From NCBI RefSeq assembly GCF_900240285.1, contig NZ_OESS01000001.1, forward strand, positions 1,178,001 to 1,242,000: a DNA stretch of 64,000 nt. Reading direction: 5' to 3'. The notes beneath the pieces are model-generated. The model was not told the origin of the DNA and searched no databases. It was given only the letters and a program-made list of their open reading frames with translations. The translations under genes and the position numbers were made by a program. This document shows, piece by piece, positions 57,973-64,000 of the stretch. The DNA comes from Halobacillus sp. Marseille-P3879. GTDB taxonomy: Bacteria > Bacillota > Bacilli > Bacillales > Halobacillaceae. Position 1 is the stretch's first letter; every line of letters starts with the position of its first letter.

Positions 57973-59403
57973 ATGAATGAGGATGTTAAATTACGAAAGC
58001 AAGCTGACGATGCTGTAAATCAGCACTTTCAGCACGTTAAAGAGGACGCTTACTTTCCCGGATACCATACAGCTCCTCCTGTCGGTTTGTTAAATGATCC
58101 GAATGGCTGGATTCAGTGGAAGGGAAGGTACCACCTTTTTTTCCAGTGGATGCCGTTTCATACCGGGCACGGTGCTAAGCTCTGGGGCCACTTTACATCA
58201 GAAAATCTAGTTGATTGGCAGTTTGAGCCTGCCGCCCTGACACCAAGTGATTGGTTTGACAAAAATGGGTGTTATTCGGGGAGCGCTGTAGCAGATGAAG
58301 AAAAACTGAAGGTCTTTTACACGGGTAATGTAAAAGATACACAAGGAAATCGTAAGACTTACCAGTGTTCAGCTGAATCTAGGGATGGCGTTAATTTTGA
58401 TAAAAAAGGTGTAAGAATCGAACTCCCTGAAGGGTATACCCCTCATTTTCGTGATCCTAAAGTATGGAAACATGATAATTTGTGGTATATGGTAATTGGA
58501 GCTCAAACAATAGATAAAATAGGAAGTGCTGTTTTATTTGCCTCTCCGGATCTCGAAGAATGGACTCACAGGGGGATCTTGACGCATGCAGAGGAAGAGC
58601 CTTTTGAAAAGTTAGGTTATATGTGGGAATGTCCGGATATTTTTAAATTGGAGGACAAGGATATTTTCTTATTCTCTCCCCAAGGTTTAGTATCGCAGGG
58701 CATTCACTACAATAATCAATATCAATGCGGTTATACCGTCGGCCATCTTAATTATGAAAAGAGCAATTTTTCTCATGGTGAATTTATTGAACTTGATCGA
58801 GGTTTTGAATTTTATGCTCCGCAAACCACGCTGGACGACAAAGGGAGACGAATCTTAATTGGCTGGATGGGAGTACCAGAGCAAAATGAAGCTGCTCAGC
58901 CCACTGTAGAAAATGGCTGGGTCCATCAAATGACGCTGCCGAGACAGCTTGCACTCCAAAAAGGAAAGCTGTATCAACGGCCTTTAGAGGAGTTTAAGCA
59001 ACTCCGTACAGGTGAAGCTAAAAGACTTATAATCGATGGCGAGTACTTCACTTCAATTTCCAGAACTTCCGAAGTTGAATTGATAGGCGAAGCAGAGAAG
59101 GTTTCCATCTTTGACTATGCACTATTGAGCTATAATAGTGAAACAGGATTAGCTACACTGGAGCGTCCAAGCTATGTTGATGGAACGAAAGAAACACGAA
59201 GCTGCTACCTTCCAAATGGTTTGGAGCGTCTCCATATATTTGTGGATCATTCCTCATTAGAAGTATTTATAAATGATGGGGAGGAAGTATTCACAGCAAG
59301 AATATTTGCTCAGCCTGGGAACGATTCCTTAACTATAAATACAAGAAACTCGTCCCAAGTTCAAATTTGGAGCTTAAGAAATGATACAATACACATTAGA
59401 TAA
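57973..59403 (+). CDS. scrB: Sucrose-6-phosphate hydrolase (GH32)
   Basis: A 476-residue GH32 hydrolase with nucleophile Asp in LLNDPNGWIQW (residue about 41), transition-state Asp in FRDPKVW and acid Glu in MWECPDIF. A C-terminal beta-sandwich begins near residue 340. It splits sucrose-6-phosphate into glucose-6-phosphate and fructose in the cytoplasm. RBS AAGGGGAAA. Confidence 0.93.
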   Translation: MNEDVKLRKQADDAVNQHFQHVKEDAYFPGYHTAPPVGLLNDPNGWIQWKGRYHLFFQWMPFHTGHGAKLWGHFTSENLVDWQFEPAALTPSDWFDKNGCYSGSAVADEEKLKVFYTGNVKDTQGNRKTYQCSAESRDGVNFDKKGVRIELPEGYTPHFRDPKVWKHDNLWYMVIGAQTIDKIGSAVLFASPDLEEWTHRGILTHAEEEPFEKLGYMWECPDIFKLEDKDIFLFSPQGLVSQGIHYNNQYQCGYTVGHLNYEKSNFSHGEFIELDRGFEFYAPQTTLDDKGRRILIGWMGVPEQNEAAQPTVENGWVHQMTLPRQLALQKGKLYQRPLEEFKQLRTGEAKRLIIDGEYFTSISRTSEVELIGEAEKVSIFDYALLSYNSETGLATLERPSYVDGTKETRSCYLPNGLERLHIFVDHSSLEVFINDGEEVFTARIFAQPGNDSLTINTRNSSQVQIWSLRNDTIHIR

Positions 59404-59427
59404 ATTCATGGGATGGTGAGTGAGAGG

Positions 59428-60315
59428 ATGAAAATTGGAGCAATTGAAGCCGGAGGAACAAAATTTGTGTGTGCTGTAGGAGATGAACATGGCCATATTT
59501 TTGAAAAAGTGGTGATTCCAACCGAAGCTCCTGCGGTAACTATGCCCAAGGTTTACGAATTTTTTCGTAATAAGGATATAGAGAGAATGGGAGTTGGAAG
59601 CTTCGGCCCAATTGATATTAATGAAAAGGGCGGAACGTATGGGCAGATTCAAAAGACCCCTAAGATGGATTGGATCGACTTTCCATTGGCAGGAGAGCTT
59701 GAATTCAACCTTGAAATCCCCGTCGTAGTGGACACAGATGTTAACGTAGCTGCACTGTCTGAAGCGCGCTGGGGGAACGCAGTTGATGTAGATACCTGCT
59801 TATATATCACAGTAGGGACGGGTATAGGCGCAGGTGCTATCGTAAATGGCGGAACGCTTACAGGTCTTTCTCATCCCGAAATGGGTCATATTGCAGTGCG
59901 TCGTCATAAGGAAGATGCCTTTGCGGGGACATGTCCTTATCATAATGACTGCTTAGAAGGAATGGCAGCCGGACCTGCAATTGAAGAGCGTTGGGGAAAA
60001 GCCGGGGCAGAGCTTGCTGAGGACCCTTTAGTATGGGAGATGGAAGCCTATTACTTAGCTCAGGCACTTGTGAATTACATTTATATCCTTTCCCCGGAGC
60101 GTATTATTATGGGGGGAGGCGTCATGCAGCAAGAGCAGCTGTTTAAGATGATTCGAAAAAACGTGGTAGATATGTTGAATGGATACGTAAGTTCACCAAG
60201 ACTAACAGCAGACAATATTGACCAATATATCGTAGCTCCGGGATTGACGGACGAAGCTGGTGTAAAGGGCGCATTAGGGCTGGCGCTTCGAAATAGCAGT
60301 GCGATTGAAAAATAG
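59428..60315 (+). CDS. scrK: Fructokinase (ROK family)
   Basis: A ROK kinase of about 295 residues. ATG 59428 gives the usual family start MKIGAIEAGGTKF; ATG 59413 is also possible. The phosphate motif AGGTK, DTDVN, the catalytic ITVGTGIGAGAIVNG and the zinc motif CPYHNDCLEGMAAGPAI are present. It phosphorylates the fructose released by ScrB. It ends the sucrose operon and is followed by a strong terminator. Confidence 0.92.
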   Translation: MKIGAIEAGGTKFVCAVGDEHGHIFEKVVIPTEAPAVTMPKVYEFFRNKDIERMGVGSFGPIDINEKGGTYGQIQKTPKMDWIDFPLAGELEFNLEIPVVVDTDVNVAALSEARWGNAVDVDTCLYITVGTGIGAGAIVNGGTLTGLSHPEMGHIAVRRHKEDAFAGTCPYHNDCLEGMAAGPAIEERWGKAGAELAEDPLVWEMEAYYLAQALVNYIYILSPERIIMGGGVMQQEQLFKMIRKNVVDMLNGYVSSPRLTADNIDQYIVAPGLTDEAGVKGALGLALRNSSAIEK

Positions 60316-60329
60316 AGTAAACTTATGTA

Positions 60330-60371
60330 ATCGAGTGTGAAACCTTGTAGGTATCACACTCGATTTTTTAT
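60330..60371 (+). terminator. Terminator of the sucrose operon
   Basis: ATCGAGTGTGA pairs with TCACACTCGAT around a 13-base loop and TTTTTTATTT follows, 15 bases after the fructokinase stop. Confidence 0.9.
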
Positions 60372-60504
60372 TTGAGACTTTTAACATCTTAAAATGAAAG
60401 GCCTCTATGATCAGCTGACAACTAATCTGGCAGGACGATGATTTGCTTGAATTTGAATAAAAGAGGTCTTTGACTATTTCTGCTCTTTTCCGTTTATTAT
60501 GTAA

Positions 60505-60697
60505 GGGGAGGAAGATTGGGGAGTTCCTGTCGAGCAAGCAAGAGAGTTGACCGGTAAGCTATCCAAACTAAATTCTGAGTTTAGAATATATTGAATATGA
60601 GGAGGGCGGCCACGCCTTGTTAAACTATGGGAAGGAATACAATGAAAAAATTAATCAATGGTTCAACAACACATCGATTAGTTCAGCCAGGAGGTAA
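60505..60697 (+). pseudogene. Remnant of an alpha/beta-hydrolase C-terminus
   Basis: The frame from 60505 reads GEEDWGVPVEQARELTGKLS and onward to FRIY and a stop; skipping one base near 60592 it continues EYEEGGHALLNYG and then KEYNEKINQWFNN. This is the typical acid-Asp (D-x-x-V-P) to catalytic His (GGH) end of prolyl-oligopeptidase-type hydrolases. The N-terminal part, start and RBS are missing. It is a decayed fragment with a frameshift and a foreign tail. Confidence 0.7.
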
Positions 60698-60698
60698 G

Positions 60699-60803
60699 TT
60701 ACTGCTATGTCTTGTTTTTAAGGTTATTGGAAAAGCAGACGTTAAAAGATTAAGAGAAATTTACTATCCTATTTATATATTACTTGCAATTGCCTTTATG
60801 TGA
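60699..60803 (+). pseudogene. Possible remnant of a membrane protein C-terminus
   Basis: An uninterrupted 34-codon frame reads LLLCLVFKVIGKADVKRLRE and then YYPIYILLAIAFM plus stop. Two hydrophobic stretches around a basic loop resemble the end of a polytopic protein (flippase-like). It has no start or RBS. It overlaps the end of the hydrolase remnant region and looks like a junction of decayed genes. Confidence 0.35.
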
Positions 60804-60853
60804 ACCACGTGAACATGAAGGTCATTTTTTAAGTGGGTGAAATGATATAAAAA

Positions 60854-60880
60854 CACGCACAGCATGTTCTGCTGTGCGTG
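60854..60880 (-). terminator. Terminator of manA
   Basis: CACGCACAGCA pairs perfectly with TGCTGTGCGTG (5-base loop); the minus strand continues TTTTTATA. It is 7 bases beyond the manA stop. Confidence 0.9.
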
Positions 60881-60886
60881 ACATGG

Positions 60887-61843
60887 TTACTTATTTGAAT
60901 GGGAAGTAATCATTTGAGCACGTCCGCTGACTGTGAAATTTTCGATTGTCGCCGGAATGATAAAATGATCACCTTTTTTGAATTTATATTCCCTTGTATC
61001 AACGTGCACGAGCCCTTCGCCGTTAAGGACACTCACCAGCGTATACTTTTTTGGATAGAGTTCGTTGCTTTTCCCATCTAAATCCCAATGGTGAACGGTA
61101 AAGTATTCTTCCTCGACCAGTTTCTCAAACCGTAATCCCGCTTCAAGGTATGAATCTCGACTAAGTTTTGGGTCTTTATGAGGGACCGATGTAACATCCA
61201 GCGAGCGATCCAAATGAAGTTCCCGTTTATTTCCGTCAGCACCTACCCGATCGTAGTCGTATACACGGTACGTAATATCCGAGCTTTGCTGGGTTTCCAG
61301 AATTTGAATGCCTTCCCCAATCGCATGGATCGTTCCGCTTGGTACATAAAAGAAGTCGCCGGGATTAACAGATACTCGGCGCAGTAATTGATCCCACTCA
61401 CCATTTTCCACCATGGCAGCAAGCTCATCCTTACTTTTGGCATGGTGTCCAAAAATGATTTCAGACCCTTCTTCACAGTCTATAACATACCAGCACTCCG
61501 TTTTGCCATAGTTTTCATTTTCGACTTCACGAGCGTAGGAATCATCGGGATGTACCTGTACTGAGAGGTCTTTTTTTGAATCCAGGATCTTAACAAGCAG
61601 TGGAAACTCATCTCCCTGTTCATTGGCGAACAATTCACGATGTTCTTTCCAGGCATCGTCCAACCTTCTCCCCGCCAATGGTCCGTTTATAATGATATTT
61701 GGTCCATTTGTGTGGCCGGAGATGCCCCAGCACTCTCCTGTTTGCTCAGAAGGAATCTCATAGTTGAAGATCTCTTTAAGTTTTGTTCCGCCCCAAATTC
61801 TTTCTTTAAATTCAGGCTTAAGAAAAATTGGTTCCTTATACAT
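60887..61843 (-). CDS. manA: Mannose-6-phosphate isomerase, class I
   Basis: A 318-residue zinc isomerase that interconverts mannose-6-phosphate and fructose-6-phosphate. Zinc-binding residues are in QVHPDDSYA, TECWYVIDC and the later VPSGTIHAIGEG (His), with family start PIFLKPEFKERIWGGTKL. Length is that of the Bacillus short form. It stands as a single gene between remnants and an MBL-fold gene, not in a mannose operon. Confidence 0.92.
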   Translation of the reverse strand: MYKEPIFLKPEFKERIWGGTKLKEIFNYEIPSEQTGECWGISGHTNGPNIIINGPLAGRRLDDAWKEHRELFANEQGDEFPLLVKILDSKKDLSVQVHPDDSYAREVENENYGKTECWYVIDCEEGSEIIFGHHAKSKDELAAMVENGEWDQLLRRVSVNPGDFFYVPSGTIHAIGEGIQILETQQSSDITYRVYDYDRVGADGNKRELHLDRSLDVTSVPHKDPKLSRDSYLEAGLRFEKLVEEEYFTVHHWDLDGKSNELYPKKYTLVSVLNGEGLVHVDTREYKFKKGDHFIIPATIENFTVSGRAQMITSHSNK

Positions 61844-62159
61844 AGTTGCTTCACACCTTTTTCGTCTGAAAGTTAACTCTATCGGTCATTGTATCACAAG
61901 TTACAGAGAGGCGTGTTCGTTATTTATTCATGCAGGGTCGAACTTCTTAATCACTCTGTAAAAGTGACGATGTGAGAGAGGTTACTGGGTTGCTGTGTAA
62001 CATTTTTAGTGAGGATAGTAAAAAAAGAAATGAAGAGACTACTTTACAGGAGTGCTTTTGGTAAATGGGGGAGCTGGTATTTATAAAAAGTATGTAATAG
62101 GAAAAGGTGTAGTCTAAAGAGGATCGTGGAAATTAAAGAAGAAAGGAGGTAATTATGAG
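61844..62159. other. Divergent intergenic region
   Basis: The 316 bases between the divergent manA and MBL-fold genes contain no ORF with RBS. Promoters for both genes must lie here but none stands out. The AAAGGAGG at about 62140-62148 is the RBS of the MBL-fold gene. Confidence 0.5.
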
Positions 62160-62993
62160 ATGGAAGATAAACTAGTACCAGTAACATCCGTAGCTAGCGG
62201 GATGGAGCAGATGTTTGCTTCAGACATCCATTGTCTTACGATACAGGTTGTTAATGTCTGTTTTGTTGGAAGTAAAGAAAATAACCATGATTGGGTATTA
62301 GTAGATGCCGGGATGCCAAAATCGGCAGAGCGTATAAAAGAGGCAGCCGCTGAAATTTACGGAGAGAACAGCATACCTAAAGCAATTATATTGACTCATG
62401 GACATTTTGATCACGTGGGTGCAGTAGAAGAGCTTGTGCAGGAGTGGGACGTACCCGTGTATGCTCATGAGTTGGAAATGCCATATTTAAGCGGAGAAAA
62501 AGACTATCCTGAACCTGATACTAGTGTAGAAGGCGGTTTGGTGGCTAAAATGTCCCGTATGTTTCCGAATGAAGGAATTGATTTAGGAGAACACGTTCAG
62601 TCTTTACCAGAAGACAATACAGTTCCTTACATGGAAGGGTGGCAGTGGGTGCATACACCTGGACATACTGAGGGGCACGTATCGCTATTTAGAGAAGAGG
62701 ATGGAGCGCTGTTAGCTGGTGATGCTTTTATTACTGTTAAGCAAGAAGACTTAGTTAAAGTCCTTACTCAAAAGCAAGAAATCAGTGGTCCTCCACGGTA
62801 TTTAACTACAGATTGGGATCAAGCGTGGAAGTCTGTGCACAGACTGAGATCCCTTAATCCTAAGCTTGCAGTAACTGGCCATGGTTTCCCAATGACCGGT
62901 GAGAATTTAAAAAGTAATTTAGAGAAACTGGATAATGAATTCGAACAAATAGCAATTCCCGATCATGGCAGGTTTGTAAACAGAAAGGAATAA
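62160..62993 (+). CDS. MBL-fold metallohydrolase
   Basis: A 277-residue metallo-beta-lactamase-fold protein. The metal motif is THGHFDHVGAV (HxHxDH), with further ligands in HTPGHTEGH, GDAF and TGHG. It is of the glyoxalase II-like cytoplasmic group. ATG 62160 has AAAGGAGG about 10 bases upstream; the earlier ATG 62155 is in another frame and short. Substrate unknown. Confidence 0.88.
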   Translation: MEDKLVPVTSVASGMEQMFASDIHCLTIQVVNVCFVGSKENNHDWVLVDAGMPKSAERIKEAAAEIYGENSIPKAIILTHGHFDHVGAVEELVQEWDVPVYAHELEMPYLSGEKDYPEPDTSVEGGLVAKMSRMFPNEGIDLGEHVQSLPEDNTVPYMEGWQWVHTPGHTEGHVSLFREEDGALLAGDAFITVKQEDLVKVLTQKQEISGPPRYLTTDWDQAWKSVHRLRSLNPKLAVTGHGFPMTGENLKSNLEKLDNEFEQIAIPDHGRFVNRKE

Positions 62994-62996
62994 TAC

Positions 62997-63031
62997 AAAA
63001 GATCCCTCACTTATAAAATGAGGGATCTTTT
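62997..63031. terminator. Bidirectional intrinsic terminator
   Basis: AAAAGATCCCTCA pairs perfectly with TGAGGGATCTTTT around a 9-base loop. It serves the convergent MBL-fold and gluconokinase genes. Confidence 0.9.
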
Positions 63032-63035
63032 GCAT

Positions 63036-64000
63036 TTATTTTATATGCTTTCTCTGAAACTCTGCAATAGAACCGTATTCTTCTTCCAGTAAACGAGACA
63101 ATCTAATATAAATAGGAAGGAGTTCACGGTAAACACCTGATGTCTCGGGTACGGGCTCATGGGTATGCGTATGACCGATCATTTCTGAAACAATACTGAA
63201 ATCTTCAATTTCACCAGTTGCATACATTCCGAGCACGATGGCACCCAGGCAGGAGCTTTCGTAGCTCTCAGGAACAACTACAGGCTTATCAAAAATATCA
63301 GTCATCATCTGACGCCACACTTCTGAACGGGCAAATCCACCTGTGGCCTGAATTCGTTGAGGCTCGCCAGTCAGCTCCTCAAGGGCAAGAAGGACAGTGT
63401 ATAGATTATAAATTATTCCTTCAAGCACGGCTCTCACCATATGCTGCTTTTCATGATGAATGCTAAGTCCGAAGAAGGAGCCGCGTGCACTGGAGTTCCA
63501 TAATGGTGCTCTTTCTCCTGTAAGAAATGGATGGAATACTAAACCGTCAGAACCGGCCGGAACGTTAGTGGCTATTTTGGTTAACACATCATACGGATCG
63601 ATTCCAAGACGTTTTGCAGTTTCCACTTCGGCTGCAGCGAATTCATCACGCAGCCAGCGTAATACCATCCCGCCATTGTTGACAGGTCCGCCAATAACCC
63701 AGTGATCCTCAGTTAAGGCATAACAGAAAATCCGTCCTTTAGGGTCAGTTTTTGGTTCATTGGTTACACTACGTATCGCTCCGCTTGTCCCGATCGTGAC
63801 CGCAATCACCCCTGGATCAATTGCATTCACACCAAGGTTAGAAAGAACGCCGTCACTGGCGCCCACAATAAAAGGTGTCTGTTTATTAATCCCTAAGTAG
63901 GGTTGATATTCTTCTTTTATTCCTTTAATGGAGTAAGTAGTTGGAACAATGTCGGATAGTTGGTCTGAACTGATTCCAGCTACTTCGAGCGCTCCTGCAT
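63036..64000 (-). CDS. gntK: Gluconokinase (FGGY family), 5-prime end outside the window
   Basis: The last 320 or so residues of a FGGY kinase that phosphorylates gluconate. The segment GASDGVLSNLGVNAI then VIAVTIGTSGAIR is the Bacillus GntK hallmark, and YALTEDHWVIGGPVNNGGM, LTGERAPLWN and ATGGFARSE follow in family order. The reading frame stays open to base 64000, so the start lies beyond. The gnt operon presumably continues to the right (upstream for this strand). Confidence 0.9.
   Translation of the reverse strand, partial: AGALEVAGISSDQLSDIVPTTYSIKGIKEEYQPYLGINKQTPFIVGASDGVLSNLGVNAIDPGVIAVTIGTSGAIRSVTNEPKTDPKGRIFCYALTEDHWVIGGPVNNGGMVLRWLRDEFAAAEVETAKRLGIDPYDVLTKIATNVPAGSDGLVFHPFLTGERAPLWNSSARGSFFGLSIHHEKQHMVRAVLEGIIYNLYTVLLALEELTGEPQRIQATGGFARSEVWRQMMTDIFDKPVVVPESYESSCLGAIVLGMYATGEIEDFSIVSEMIGHTHTHEPVPETSGVYRELLPIYIRLSRLLEEEYGSIAEFQRKHIK

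Noticed and set aside
60274-60537. Minus-strand 87-codon ORF
   Set aside because: It overlaps the fructokinase end, a strong terminator and the hydrolase remnant, has no RBS and shows no recognisable protein pattern.
1-64000. CRISPR arrays, tRNA, rRNA, prophage or insertion sequences
   Set aside because: No regularly spaced direct repeats, cloverleaf-like CCA-type ends, rRNA-like stretches, integrases or transposases were seen; the AimR-like genes are not in a phage context.

Overview
The window is chromosomal DNA from a low-GC, endospore-former-type Firmicute of the Bacillaceae. The Shine-Dalgarno sites are strong AGGAGG types, TTG and GTG starts are common, and there are sigma-B-like promoters, cre sites, a purine riboswitch and a nadBCA cluster with a divergent nifS, as in Bacillus. 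Secreted and surface proteins (the Liv-type binding lipoprotein, the amylase, the M4 protease) are very acidic, which suggests a moderately halophilic genus such as Halobacillus or a relative; that is inference. I saw no rRNA, tRNA, CRISPR array, insertion sequence or prophage.

Layout. 1-13.3 kb: a plus-strand acyl-CoA catabolism cluster with the end of an SDR gene, thiolase, TetR regulator, hotdog thioesterase, SDR, acyl-CoA ligase, a complete branched-chain-type ABC importer (two permeases, two ATPases, lipoprotein), two acyl-CoA dehydrogenases and a second thiolase. It looks like import, CoA activation and beta-oxidation of an unidentified carboxylic acid. 13.3-22 kb: miscellaneous genes (UbiA-type prenyltransferase, two M14-type peptidases, a PLD-like protein, a YhgE-type membrane protein under a palindromic operator, a two-domain AhpD-like protein) and short ORFs. 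22-28.8 kb: a galactitol-type PTS operon with a PRD regulator, EIIA, two nearly identical EIIB genes, EIIC, two zinc alcohol dehydrogenases and a previously easy-to-miss 51-residue membrane protein. 29-32 kb: a YflT-type stress protein and a secreted amylase with a cre site. 32.2-37 kb: NAD synthesis (nifS divergent from nadBCA) with a palindromic operator between them.

37.1-39.7 kb is the most interesting region. Two tandem receptors resemble AimR, the arbitrium pheromone receptor of phages, but have a shortened N-terminus with no visible helix-turn-helix. The downstream receptor is translationally coupled to a small secreted pre-pro-peptide gene. A MITE-like repeat sits at the stop codon of the upstream receptor, where its own peptide gene would be expected. 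An M4 neutral protease gene lies just upstream on the same strand.

39.8-54 kb: M4 protease, large catalase with a sigma-B-like promoter, FUSC-family protein, dhaKLM, an EAL-PAS-PAS protein, then adenine deaminase plus an unrecognised transporter below a guanine-class purine riboswitch. A putative Fur box precedes a frameshifted lipoprotein gene. 54-60.4 kb: methyltransferase, a zinc-ribbon-like protein and a sucrose operon (LacI regulator, three operators, PTS EIIBC, GH32 hydrolase, fructokinase). 60.4-64 kb: gene remnants, mannose-6-phosphate isomerase, an MBL-fold hydrolase and the 3-prime part of gluconokinase.

A dispersed MITE-like repeat with imperfect terminal inverted repeats and a strong internal hairpin occurs four times (about 13.3, 29.5, 38.5 and 43.9 kb), each next to a gene end.
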